64,000 nucleotides of DNA. It comes from JBFMCC01 sp037445635 (GTDB taxonomy: Bacteria > Chloroflexota > Anaerolineae > Anaerolineales > Villigracilaceae). The notes under the pieces are model-generated. The model worked only from the letters and a program-made list of their open reading frames with translations, did no database searches and was not told the DNA's origin. Position 1 is the first letter of the stretch, and each line of letters starts with the position of its first letter. The DNA lies in the NCBI GenBank assembly GCA_037445635.1, contig JBBIKC010000002.1, forward strand, positions 183,860 to 247,859, in the 5' to 3' direction. Shown here piece by piece: positions 16,328 through 25,433 of this stretch. Made by a program: the position numbers and the translations under genes.

Positions 16328-18654
16328 TATTTACTCTCCAACTTGAAGATGCCGTAAGGCGTCGCGGCGTAGACATTGCTGTCTTTGTCCACGACAATCG
16401 AATATACCACCGTCGCGCCGAGCAGACCGTCGTTGATTTGATGCCAGGTCTGGCCGAAATCGAAGGAGACGTACGCGCCGCCGTCGGTGCCGGCGTAGAC
16501 CGTGTCGGGGGAGTTGGGATCAATGGCAATCGTGCTGACGAATAGACTTTCCAACCCTCGATTGACCGCGGTCCAGGATTCGCATCCGTCCGCGCTGTAT
16601 TGAATGCCCTTGCCCAGGGTCGCCAGAAAAATTCGATTGGGGTCGTTCGGGTGGATCGCCAATATGCTGGCGGAATTTGGACTGGCCGCGTCAATGGGGG
16701 CGCAGGCCGTCCAGTTCCCCTCTTCGTTGTCGAGGCGGAAAACGTTGCTCTGTAGCCCGACGGAGTAAATGATCTCACTCTGCCCGGGGGCGTAGAAAAG
16801 CGCGTCTTCCGGGCTGTTGTTTTCCGAAATGCCTCCACGTTTTTGCCAGGTGAAACCCCGATCTAATGATACGTAGAATTCCGAGTTCCGGTTTGGATTC
16901 CCGCCGATACTGATTTTTAAGATCACAATGTCCGGTTGTATGGGATCGGTCGCGAGGGAGACTATCTGGCTGTTGTTTATCGTTGGACGTGCCCCCTTGC
17001 CCCACGACAAGCCCCCATCCCGGGACACAAAAATCGAGTTGCCATACGAGCGGTACAGCGTCATGCCATTGACGGCGATTGCGAGACCGCAGCCCTGCCC
17101 AGTCATCAAGGTCCAAGTCTGCCCCTCGTCCGTGCTGTGGAACAAGGGTTCATCCCCGTCACAACGCCTGCGTTCCATAAGAAACAAAGAACCGTCGGAA
17201 CGGCTGTACTGCAAATCCACACTGATGCCCGGCAACCCGTTGTTCATTCCCACCCAAGTCGCGCCGTTGTCGAGGGTGAGGAATAAGCCCTGACCGCCAA
17301 GTAGAACTGATTGTGGTTGGCGCGGGAAATAGGAAATCGAGGAAACGGTGGAGTATAAATATACCCAATCTATCGAAGGAGCACTCATGAACTTCCAATT
17401 TTGGCCTCCATAGGAAGTCATTACCTTGCCAAAAGGTTCGAAGGAAGTATAGCAAAATCCTAATGCCTGCCCATCCGGGCGGATCGTAAGAACCGGGCAA
17501 TCCGGATCACTGATGGGACCGGAACCGGGAGGCTGGATGTTTCCACGCCAGGCAATCCCACCGTCAATGGAACTATATACCGCACCCCTCTCTGTGCGAG
17601 CGTAAATGTAACTTGAATCGGGAAGTGAGATTGACTGGATGTCTGTAATGGATCTGACCCACCGGCTGTCATCCAGCCAGAATGAAAGTTCAGGCGCGGA
17701 CGTCGGATTTCCGTCCCAGCGATAGATCCCATTTTTGCAATCCCCATCACCGCCAAGTTGTGAGAGGAACAGGGTTGCTGACACTGTGGGGTGAAACCCA
17801 ACCCCCCCCAGAACGGAGGGACAATTTCCCCATGGCCGTTCCTGGTATTGCCAAGACTCTCCGCCGTCAGTGGATTCGTACCATCCGCTTCGATCTATCA
17901 GGAGTAAATGCCGGCCGTTACCAGGGTCAAGGATCAATCTTCTGGAAAAAGATATCGAGTTAAAATCTTGAATGAGATGGTTTTCCGAATTATCGAGAGC
18001 AAGACTCCACGATTGCCCTCCGTCCGTGGTGCGATAGATTTGATCGGGAAAAGTGAAAGCATATAGGATTTGTGGATTTTGAGGGTTGAGCGCAAGTTCC
18101 TGCACTTGTGAACTTGCTAGTCCTTCGTGGGAAGGGAACCAGGATTGCCCGCCATTGATGGATTTATAGATCCCAGCGTGTTCCATTCCCACGTAGATCA
18201 CGTCCTGGTCGCGCGGGTCAACGACAATGGCAGTGACCAAATCTCGCTTTGCCTCCTGTCCAAGCGAGACCCTTTGCCATACCAATGGAACAGGGGTGGG
18301 GGCTAGTGTGAGAGTTTCGGTAGGGGCTTCTGTTTTCATAGGACTCGGCGTTACTGTTGGGCTGTTCGTCGGTGGAATGTTCTGTGTGGCAACCATCCCG
18401 CGTAATTTTGGCGCGAGCCAGACTCCGAGCCCAATGACAATTGCCAACCCTGCCGCACTCCATACTCTCGGATCGTTGTACCATCGTCGCCTCTTCTCGC
18501 GGACAATGCGCGCCAGCAGACGCGAAGCATCTTTATAGTTCTCGTCAATGACCAGAATCTGCTTGAGCAGTCCACTGGCGCGGTCATAATCCTTGGACTT
18601 TAGAGCCTGCGTTGCTTCTGTGTAGAGTGCTTCGAGATTGGGCTGTGACGTCAT
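16327..18654 (-). CDS. Membrane-anchored BNR/sortilin-like beta-propeller protein, ATPase-less paralogue 1
   Basis: A 775-residue protein from the ATG at 18654, which overlaps the TGA of the preceding gene as ATGA. It has one TPR-like unit (about 8-50), a basic stop, a transmembrane helix near 66-82, a Pro/Thr linker and a large outer domain. That domain has at least ten BNR-like repeats (YKSINGGQSW, YRTTDGGQSW, YESTDGGESW). It ends with the shared segment NSPDTVYAGTDGG...YGIFKLESK. The stretch upstream of 18654 in the open frame is coding sequence of the neighbour and is excluded. Function unknown; binding of extracellular polymers is possible. Confidence 0.82.
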   Translation of the reverse strand: MTSQPNLEALYTEATQALKSKDYDRASGLLKQILVIDENYKDASRLLARIVREKRRRWYNDPRVWSAAGLAIVIGLGVWLAPKLRGMVATQNIPPTNSPTVTPSPMKTEAPTETLTLAPTPVPLVWQRVSLGQEAKRDLVTAIVVDPRDQDVIYVGMEHAGIYKSINGGQSWFPSHEGLASSQVQELALNPQNPQILYAFTFPDQIYRTTDGGQSWSLALDNSENHLIQDFNSISFSRRLILDPGNGRHLLLIDRSGWYESTDGGESWQYQERPWGNCPSVLGGVGFHPTVSATLFLSQLGGDGDCKNGIYRWDGNPTSAPELSFWLDDSRWVRSITDIQSISLPDSSYIYARTERGAVYSSIDGGIAWRGNIQPPGSGPISDPDCPVLTIRPDGQALGFCYTSFEPFGKVMTSYGGQNWKFMSAPSIDWVYLYSTVSSISYFPRQPQSVLLGGQGLFLTLDNGATWVGMNNGLPGISVDLQYSRSDGSLFLMERRRCDGDEPLFHSTDEGQTWTLMTGQGCGLAIAVNGMTLYRSYGNSIFVSRDGGLSWGKGARPTINNSQIVSLATDPIQPDIVILKISIGGNPNRNSEFYVSLDRGFTWQKRGGISENNSPEDALFYAPGQSEIIYSVGLQSNVFRLDNEEGNWTACAPIDAASPNSASILAIHPNDPNRIFLATLGKGIQYSADGCESWTAVNRGLESLFVSTIAIDPNSPDTVYAGTDGGAYVSFDFGQTWHQINDGLLGATVVYSIVVDKDSNVYAATPYGIFKLESK

Positions 18655-21600
18655 TTGCTCTCCAGTTTGAAGATACCGTAAGGTGTTGCGGCATAGACAT
18701 TGCCATCCTTGTCCACGACAATCGAATACACCACCGTCGCGCCGAGCAGACCGTCGTTGATCTGACCCCATGTCTGGCCGTCATCGAAGGAGACGTACGC
18801 TCCGCCGTCTGTGCCGGCGTAGAGCGTGTCGGGGTTGTTGGGGTCAATGGCAATCGTATTGACAAACAGACTGCCCAGGCCAGTGTTACTTAATTCCCAG
18901 GTTCTGCACCCGTCGTCGCTTGTGATGATCCCGTTGCCGCGGGCGGCTAAAATCAGGCGGTTGCTGTCACGCCAGTCCACGGCCGCGCGTGCATCGGCCA
19001 TGGAGGCCCAGGTAGCGCTGGGAAAATCGCCGCAGTTTGTCCAAGTAACGCCTCCATCGTCCGAGCGCGAGGCCTCCAGGTCCCCGACCGCGTAGACTCT
19101 TTGGCCGAGATCGTGGTCAAAAAACAGGCGCGGATTATTGACATCCCGCATGCCTGTAGTCGCCTGCCACGTTGCCCCCTTGTCATCGGAATAATAGATA
19201 TAGGGAGGCGTATTGCGGCCATATAAGACATAAACTCTGCTTGGACTGATCGGATGCGCGGCGATCGCGTAAGGTACTGACTCGGGAAGCGGGAGTGCAG
19301 TTTGTTGCCAGGATTTTCCATTATCCATGGTACTAAGTAAATCATCTCCAACCAGAGTGTAGATGGTTTTTCCATATTGACCATCGAGGGTGATGTGACG
19401 GGCAGAGACAAACTTGCTCCAACTTCCCCCTTTGTTTTCCGAAACATAAACCGTCGCGTTTATTCCTTGCGCATACAAAAAGTCGGCTGGCGAGATTTTC
19501 AATTCCACCTCATTTCCTCCCAGCCCGCTGCCATGTTCCTCCCAGGTCCTTCCGCCATCCGGTGACATGGATAACCCAGCGGCTCCCAAAAACATCGTCT
19601 CACTGTTCTGCGGTGAGACAATCAATGCAGATGACCAGCCGGCTGTGTTGCTAGCCAGCCTCGTCCATTGCTCTCCGCCGTTGCTTGTTTGCAGGACCTC
19701 ATTGAAGGAGGCGCAATATGCGGTTGAGGCGTCCTGTGGGTCAAAGGCAAGCGCGCTGCAATAGTTTTCGTAAGACTGTGACCACGTAGCGCCGTTATCG
19801 TTGGAGGCCCAGAGTTTGCCTGCCGCGGAAACATACATGCTTTGCCCCTCTTGCGGTTCGATCCAAAGTCTATTGGACCAGACATCCCAGGTCTGCCATG
19901 TGAGATCCATGATGGACCAACTTCTTCCTCCATTGGTGGATTTATATACGCTTCCCTGACACCCCGATTGTCCCTCGCCCACATCGGCAGTGTAAAGAAT
20001 GTTTCCGTCAGAAGGGTCCAGCGCCAGCCCCACAAAGGAGTGAGGGCAACTTCTCCCTCCGTCCTTTATTTTGTTCCAAGAAAGCCCGCCGTCATCTGTT
20101 TCGTAGATTACCCCAGCATCCGTAAAATACAGATGCTGACTATTCTGGGAATCCATCACAATAATCGCGACCCATTCATTCCTTTGCGCATCCACCCCCT
20201 CGTTGATGGCCTGCCACGTCAGGCCGCCATCGGTGGTTTTGAAAATTCCGCCAAGCAGGGTGCCTGCATAGAGGGTCTTTGAATCGTTTGGATCCATAAT
20301 CAATGAATCGATTGCCGCACGGCCGAGACCATTGTGGATGGGTTGCCACGAGATACCGCCGTCAATGCTTTTATAGATTCCCGCATTTTGCGTGCCAACG
20401 TACATGACCCCGCTGTCGTTGGGGTCAATCAGGATCGCAGTGATCGTATCTCGCGGCAAGAACTGACCCGAGTTCAGCCGCGCCCAGGTGTAGGGCAGGG
20501 GTGCGGCGGTGGCGGTGGGCGGCGCGGTCGCCGCGACGGTTGGAGGCGCGACATTCAATGTGGAGACGCTCGTCGGTGCGGCGGTGGGCGCGGACAATAG
20601 ACTCAACAACGGCGACCCCGGGCGCAATGCCAACCACCCAACTACCAAAACAAACGCGCTGCCAACTGCTCCCCAAACCCATTTGCTCTGCCACCACTTG
20701 CGCGTCGTGCGCCGCAATTCCACGGCCTCGGCCATGCGCCGCGTGGCGTCCTTGTAATCGGGGTTCTCGATCACAATCGCCTTGAACAGTACGATGGCCT
20801 TGTCGTAATTCTTCTTCGACATCGCCGTCTGCGCCTCGGCATACGACTTCGCAAGCGCCTGCGCTTTTTTGACTTCCTCGATTTCCGCTTGCGCGCTATC
20901 GCGATCCGCGGGTTCGAGCGCGAGATACGCCTCCCACGCGGACAAAGACTCGTCGAACCGTTCGGCGCGCGCCAACGTCCGCGCCTGGGCTATCAATTCA
21001 CCCAACCTCGCCTCGCGTTGTTTGGCGCGGACTTCCTCCAGCCTGGCCGCGATCCGTTCATCGGGCTTGGCGGCCAGCGCTGCGCCATACGCCTCCATCG
21101 CCTCGTCCCAGCGCGCTGACCTTGCCGCCGCGTCTGCCTTGGCGAGCAACGCGTCAATAAACGCCTGCTCCTGCGCGGCCTTGACCTCGCTCATTCTTTT
21201 TTGGATGGACGCGTCGTCCGGTGCAAGGGACAGAGCCTCCTCCAGCGGCTTGATCGCGCCCTCCCAGTTCTTCGCGCTCGCTTCCTTCTCGGACCTCGCG
21301 ACCAGCGCCGCCAATACTTTGGCTTTTTTCTCCGCCCGCACCGCGTCCACGCGCGCGGTCAGGGCGGGGTCTTCGGGCGTATATTTCAACGCCTCCGCGA
21401 ACGCGGACAAAGCCTCTTCATCCCTGCCATCTACCAGTGCCTTCTCCGCGCGCTGACGACTCAACTCCGCCATGCGCTGACGCGCCTCGGTGTGCTCGGC
21501 GTTGATCGCCAGCACGCGCTGATAGGACTGCACCGCCTCTTTGGCGCGCCCCTTCGTCATGGCCGCGTCGCCCAGGGCCAGGTGCGCGTCGCAAAGTCCC

Positions 21601-22952
21601 GCGCGAGCCGCCACGTCTTCATCGTCAATCGTCAGGGCTTTCTCGAATTCGACGATGGCCTTGTCGTAGGCCTTCTGTTCCATGTAGACCAGCGCAATGT
21701 TGACCTGCGCCTGGATGTTGTCTTTGGCGACCGCCAGCGCTTCCTGGAAACTCTCGATGGCTTTCTCGTAAAGATGGCTGTCCTTGAATTCCAGCCCGAT
21801 CTCGATATACCGATTAGCAATTGGATTGACTTCGGTCAGTTCCTCGCGCGCCTGCTCGATGGGACGGTTCTTCTGCAGCCAAAGTTTCAATAAATGGATG
21901 ACGAAAAGATTCTCTGCGGTCAGCACATCCTTTTCTCGGAGGTGAAGCAGGCCCGAGGTCAGATCGGATTCGCTGAATCGGACTCGGTTCTTGCGCAGAT
22001 AGTCCGCCAGGGCGCGGTTGTCGGTCTTGTCCAGTTGCGCCAGCGCGGCCAGACTCCACTTCTCGATATCGGAGGCCTCGTCCCAGACGAATTTCAGGTT
22101 GACGGTGCCGCGTTCCACTACATCGTCGAGAACGGATTCGACATCCGCTTTGGCGACCTTCCGCTGTTCGGTGCGTTGACAGCGGGCGAAGAGTTCGTGG
22201 CAGGTGAGTTGTGTGAAATAGGGATGTCCCGAGGCAATGCCGTAGATGTGATCCACTGCGGCGCGTTCATATTCGAGTATGCCCTCCACGGGACGCGTGA
22301 CCAGGTCGTGCGTTTGCTCTTCGGAGAGGAAACTGATTTTTTTATAGAGAGCCGTTTTGAAAAACTCGGTGTAGGCTGCCTGCATGTTTTCCAGTTTGCG
22401 GCCTGAGGAGCCGATGGAGAAGATGAAGTTCAGCCCTGCGTTGCCCATCAGCCGCCTGAGATGGTCAATCAGCGGACGGGCAAGTTCCTCCTTGACTTCA
22501 CTCTCCTCGAGGTTGTCGAACTCGTCGAAGGTCAGCAGGAGAGTGTGGTCAGGCAATATTCGTCGGACCTCGCCCAGGAATTGATTCTCGAAATATTCGA
22601 GGTCCCTGGCGAAATCCTCTTTTTCGGGGATGGGGATTTCGATGTCCCGTTCCTGTTTGAGCACGCGCACGATCTCGCGTGCCAGCCACCACAGGAAACG
22701 GTCGAGTGTGGTGTGGGTGCGGCCTTGCAGATCAAAGAAAACGGGGATGTAACGGTCGGGCAGGCGGTTGCCCAACTGCTTGAGTACCGAAGTTTTCCCC
22801 ACGCGGCGCTGTCCGTGGACGACCAGGATGTGGTCGGCGTACTGGCCCGAGAGGCTGTTCTGAATCCACTGGAAAACGTCGTCCCGCCCGAAGAACATGC
22901 GTTGTTCGGTGACCGGCGCTCCCGCGATATAAGGATTGACCATGTCGCTCAT
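18651..22952 (-). CDS. Giant ATPase-TPR-transmembrane-beta-propeller protein
   Basis: A 1433-residue protein and first gene of the operon. Residues 1-365 are a P-loop ATPase (GQRRVGKT near 48-55, Walker B TFDEFDN near 141). About 375-745 are TPR repeats with long charged helices. A transmembrane helix (VWGAVGSAFVLVVGW) is near 755-775, then an Ala/Thr/Pro stalk. About 820-1433 are BNR/sortilin-like propeller repeats (YKSIDGGISW, FKTTDGGLTW, YKSTNGGRSW). The layout puts the ATPase and TPRs inside and the propeller outside. The ATG at 22952 (MSDMVNPYIAG) matches the paralogue's start. It resembles a STAND-type signal ATPase fused to a surface receptor; I know of no named system with this layout. 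Confidence 0.85.
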   Translation of the reverse strand: MSDMVNPYIAGAPVTEQRMFFGRDDVFQWIQNSLSGQYADHILVVHGQRRVGKTSVLKQLGNRLPDRYIPVFFDLQGRTHTTLDRFLWWLAREIVRVLKQERDIEIPIPEKEDFARDLEYFENQFLGEVRRILPDHTLLLTFDEFDNLEESEVKEELARPLIDHLRRLMGNAGLNFIFSIGSSGRKLENMQAAYTEFFKTALYKKISFLSEEQTHDLVTRPVEGILEYERAAVDHIYGIASGHPYFTQLTCHELFARCQRTEQRKVAKADVESVLDDVVERGTVNLKFVWDEASDIEKWSLAALAQLDKTDNRALADYLRKNRVRFSESDLTSGLLHLREKDVLTAENLFVIHLLKLWLQKNRPIEQAREELTEVNPIANRYIEIGLEFKDSHLYEKAIESFQEALAVAKDNIQAQVNIALVYMEQKAYDKAIVEFEKALTIDDEDVAARAGLCDAHLALGDAAMTKGRAKEAVQSYQRVLAINAEHTEARQRMAELSRQRAEKALVDGRDEEALSAFAEALKYTPEDPALTARVDAVRAEKKAKVLAALVARSEKEASAKNWEGAIKPLEEALSLAPDDASIQKRMSEVKAAQEQAFIDALLAKADAAARSARWDEAMEAYGAALAAKPDERIAARLEEVRAKQREARLGELIAQARTLARAERFDESLSAWEAYLALEPADRDSAQAEIEEVKKAQALAKSYAEAQTAMSKKNYDKAIVLFKAIVIENPDYKDATRRMAEAVELRRTTRKWWQSKWVWGAVGSAFVLVVGWLALRPGSPLLSLLSAPTAAPTSVSTLNVAPPTVAATAPPTATAAPLPYTWARLNSGQFLPRDTITAILIDPNDSGVMYVGTQNAGIYKSIDGGISWQPIHNGLGRAAIDSLIMDPNDSKTLYAGTLLGGIFKTTDGGLTWQAINEGVDAQRNEWVAIIVMDSQNSQHLYFTDAGVIYETDDGGLSWNKIKDGGRSCPHSFVGLALDPSDGNILYTADVGEGQSGCQGSVYKSTNGGRSWSIMDLTWQTWDVWSNRLWIEPQEGQSMYVSAAGKLWASNDNGATWSQSYENYCSALAFDPQDASTAYCASFNEVLQTSNGGEQWTRLASNTAGWSSALIVSPQNSETMFLGAAGLSMSPDGGRTWEEHGSGLGGNEVELKISPADFLYAQGINATVYVSENKGGSWSKFVSARHITLDGQYGKTIYTLVGDDLLSTMDNGKSWQQTALPLPESVPYAIAAHPISPSRVYVLYGRNTPPYIYYSDDKGATWQATTGMRDVNNPRLFFDHDLGQRVYAVGDLEASRSDDGGVTWTNCGDFPSATWASMADARAAVDWRDSNRLILAARGNGIITSDDGCRTWELSNTGLGSLFVNTIAIDPNNPDTLYAGTDGGAYVSFDDGQTWGQINDGLLGATVVYSIVVDKDGNVYAATPYGIFKLESK
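18655..18850. repeat. Conserved 3' segment shared by three tandem propeller genes
   Basis: The DNA encoding the last ~60 residues is nearly the same here, at about 16330-16530 and at about 14405-14600. Shared stretches include ACCACCGTCGCGCCGAGCAG and CGCCGCCGTC. Protein identity stays high where the rest of the propellers have diverged, which suggests gene conversion or strong constraint on the last propeller blade. Confidence 0.7.
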
Positions 22953-22989
22953 AGGGGCCTCTCGTAAACCTGGTGTGCCTGCCAAAACA

Positions 22990-23018
22990 ATCTTAAGGTT
23001 TTAGAGGGGCCGTGTCAA
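22990..23018 (-). promoter_or_regulatory. Promoter of the ATPase/propeller operon
   Basis: On the minus strand: TTGACA (23013-23018), a 17-bp spacer, then TAAGAT (22990-22995), 37 nt upstream of the ATG at 22952. This near-consensus promoter would drive all five genes down to 9293. Confidence 0.75.
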
Positions 23019-23111
23019 CTGTATTTTGTCATCCAATCTTCGGTTCTGAAAAATGTTCTGATAATCGTATAGTTTATCGCCCTGAGCGGAGACGAAGGGG
23101 GATATGTTGGA

Positions 23112-23894
23112 TCACCACGCGCAATCGGGGCAGGTGGTGATGCCCGCTGACTTTCCCACGTGTTTGTACATCGTCACGTCGGTGAACGGCTCGCCGAGGA
23201 TACCGTCGTGGATGGCCCACGAGCGCAGGCGGATGCTCTTGGCCGCGGCGCGCTGACGGAACGGGTTGGAGCCGTCCAGCGAGCGGAGCAGGTCGCCGCC
23301 CTCCGAAAACCCCGCCTGGATCCGTTCCATGAATTTGCGTCCCACCTGATAAGCGAATCCGTAACGCTCGAAAATAACCGCATTGTGATAGTACAGCGGC
23401 TCGACGAAATACATCTCGTGGCCGAGACTGCGGACGAAGCGCTCGAAGGTCTGTGTGGCGGCGGGAAGCAAACGAAGCCCGCGTCGCACCTGACCGGGCG
23501 CGAGTCCCGCCTCGAGGGCCGCCTGTTCCGCTGACAGGTTGCGGCGCAGTGTGCCGAATCTGGTGGTCTGACCGTCGGGCATTTTGTCCACGTCGAAGCG
23601 CGGCGAGTCGGGATCGTTCAAGATGTAGAGCAGGATGTGGATCTGGCCATTGAGCGTATCGGTGAGGTGACCGTAGAGGATGGGGTCGGGGAAGTCGGGC
23701 TCGTGGAACAGGGACATCTCCACGTCGCTGGAGCCCGGCGCGAATTTGAATCGCAAATGGGACTGGATGCGTTTGGAATCCAGGTCGGGCAGACGGAAGC
23801 GTTCAAGCAGGACGCGCGGAATGACCTGGCTGTAGATGCGCCGTTTTTCGGATTCGGGCAGGCGGTTGATTCCGCCGATGGTGGAGGGTTTCAT
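23112..23894 (-). CDS. Conserved hypothetical protein
   Basis: A 260-residue soluble protein that I do not recognise. It has no signal peptide or membrane segment. The N-terminal part is charged (PESEKRRIYSQVIPRVLLERF). The middle carries many aromatic and acidic residues (LFHEPDFPDPILYGHL, LLYILNDPD). The C-terminus ends in C-P-D-C-A-W, a possible single metal-binding CxxC pair. The gene stands alone, with repeat-bearing gaps on either side. The long, ordered, GC-typical frame supports real coding. Confidence 0.65.
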   Translation of the reverse strand: MKPSTIGGINRLPESEKRRIYSQVIPRVLLERFRLPDLDSKRIQSHLRFKFAPGSSDVEMSLFHEPDFPDPILYGHLTDTLNGQIHILLYILNDPDSPRFDVDKMPDGQTTRFGTLRRNLSAEQAALEAGLAPGQVRRGLRLLPAATQTFERFVRSLGHEMYFVEPLYYHNAVIFERYGFAYQVGRKFMERIQAGFSEGGDLLRSLDGSNPFRQRAAAKSIRLRSWAIHDGILGEPFTDVTMYKHVGKSAGITTCPDCAW

Positions 23895-23934
23895 GGGATC
23901 CCTTTATTTCCGAACTATTGTGAAAAAACCTATC

Positions 23935-24045
23935 GCGTTGAGCGGAGGTGCATCCTGAGCGAAACCGAAGGATGCACCGCAGACGAAACGCCATAACCAA
24001 ATCGTCCTTCGTCTGCGCTTCGCTTCGCTCAGGACGAAGAGTAAC
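23935..24045. repeat. Intergenic inverted repeats between the hypothetical gene and smpB
   Basis: The gap 23895-24052 holds the palindrome TGCATCC...GGATGCA around 23949-23977 (core CTGAGCGAAACCGAA). Next comes GTCCTTCGTCTGCGC...GCTCAGGAC at about 24003-24040. Both share cores with the repeats at 7304-7343 and 9089-9112. No gene is seen. Confidence 0.6.
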
Positions 24046-24052
24046 AATTGCA

Positions 24053-24508
24053 TCATCGTATGCGCGCCTCGCGCTGGGCTTCGCGGGCGGCATCGCGCTT
24101 GGCGATCTCGTGACGCTTGTCGTGCAGTTTCTTGCCGCGGGCCAGGGCGATCTCGATCTTGGCGCGGCCTTCCTTCAGATAGACACGCGTGGGAATAACA
24201 GTCATGCCCTTCTGGCGGACAGTGTCCCACAGTTCGCGAATCTCCTTCTTGTGGAGCAGGAGGCGGCGCGGCCGTACAGGATCGTGGTTATTGCGGCTGG
24301 CCTGCTCGTAGGGCGCGATGTGCGCGTCCATCAGCCAGGCCTCGTGCATATCCACGCGGATGTAGGCCTCCGCCAGACTGACCTGCCCCGCGCGGATGGA
24401 TTTGATCTCCGTGCCCTGCAGGGCCATGCCCGCCTCGAATTTCTCCAACAGGAAATATTCGAAGTTGGCCTTACGGTTGGTGGCAACGACTTTGACGCCT
24501 TCAGTCAT
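24053..24508 (-). CDS. smpB: SsrA-binding protein SmpB
   Basis: A 151-residue protein of the trans-translation system; it binds tmRNA and helps it enter stalled ribosomes. The family pattern is intact: NRKANFEYF near the start, LQGTEIKSIR, EAWLMDAHIAPYEQ, RPRRLLLHKKEI, then the basic C-terminal tail (KRHEIAKRDAARE). The length is usual. No tmRNA gene is recognised in the window. A TAGAAT hexamer lies eight bases upstream of the ATG and there is no Shine-Dalgarno, suggesting a leaderless transcript. Confidence 0.95.
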   Translation of the reverse strand: MTEGVKVVATNRKANFEYFLLEKFEAGMALQGTEIKSIRAGQVSLAEAYIRVDMHEAWLMDAHIAPYEQASRNNHDPVRPRRLLLHKKEIRELWDTVRQKGMTVIPTRVYLKEGRAKIEIALARGKKLHDKRHEIAKRDAAREAQREARIR

Positions 24509-24669
24509 AGGGATTCATTCTAACACAAGAGTTTGGGAGTCTTTTGGACGCAGCAGGCGCTTTGGAAGGAAACGGGATTCGGATGTAGAATTGTCTCAGA
24601 TTGGATGGAATGAAATCTGTGATCGCGGCTCGACAGATCATAGGTCTACGCCGAGTATGGAATGGTCAC

Positions 24670-25413
24670 ATGAACGTCAAACGAATTCTGTCGCGAATTT
24701 TCCTGTCAACAATCGGCTTGCTACTATGTGCGCTCCTTGCGCTTGGCTGGATGAAGTATAACGAGGGTGGACCTGTACCATATCCACTTGGCTTGGGGAG
24801 TCTAGTTACCATTGAGTATACGACCGTAGACCCAACGACGATATTGGAAGATATTAGAAGCGGGAAAGAACCGATCCTTCAAGTCCAATCGGGTTATCCA
24901 GAGGATCTGCCGTTTATCACGTCCATTAGATGGTCGCAAAATGATTACTTGGAAATTGCCGAGGCTTTCCATGTGGCGATTTGGAAGGACGATCCAAACG
25001 AGTGGCATCTTTATAAGGCATTCTTTCGTGTCGATTGCGAAAACATCGGCGGCGGATTTGAAATCGCTGCATTGTACTATTATCAAGAAGTCATAAGGGA
25101 TGAAAAGAGAGTATATTCTGTGCGCATTATCATGATTGTGCCTCAATTTGGCTATATTGCATGGGGCGGGGATACATTTTATCCTCGCCCTATTGGAGGG
25201 TGGGAAGCAATTAACTTGGAGAGTATTACGAGTATTCCTGCGGAAAAAGCATTGGAATTAGCCGAACAGCAAGGTGGGAATGATTTTCGGAGCAGGGCAT
25301 ACAACGCTTGCTATATATACGTAACTATGTGGCCTTGGGGGTACAAGCGTATTGATTGGTGGGTGAATTACAGCGGTAAAACGGATTTCGAAGTTTGGAT
25401 CCCTTCAAGATAG
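24670..25413 (+). CDS. Membrane-anchored hypothetical protein
   Basis: A 247-residue protein from the ATG at 24670. An N-terminal basic start (NVKRILSR) is followed by a hydrophobic helix (IFLSTIGLLLCALLALGW), so it is probably anchored with the rest outside. The remainder is beta-rich with many aromatic residues and no motif I recognise. Base composition is clearly more A+T-rich than the neighbours (for example around 24830-25150), which hints at separate ancestry. It stands alone between divergent and convergent genes. Confidence 0.55.
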   Translation: MNVKRILSRIFLSTIGLLLCALLALGWMKYNEGGPVPYPLGLGSLVTIEYTTVDPTTILEDIRSGKEPILQVQSGYPEDLPFITSIRWSQNDYLEIAEAFHVAIWKDDPNEWHLYKAFFRVDCENIGGGFEIAALYYYQEVIRDEKRVYSVRIIMIVPQFGYIAWGGDTFYPRPIGGWEAINLESITSIPAEKALELAEQQGGNDFRSRAYNACYIYVTMWPWGYKRIDWWVNYSGKTDFEVWIPSR

Positions 25414-25433
25414 TTGAGCGGATCGAGGTTTAC

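Noticed and set aside
9293..22952. NLR/STAND antiphage defence operon
   Set aside because: The ATPases look STAND-like, but no nuclease, TIR, protease or other effector domain is present, and the outer halves are extracytoplasmic. A defence role has no direct support.
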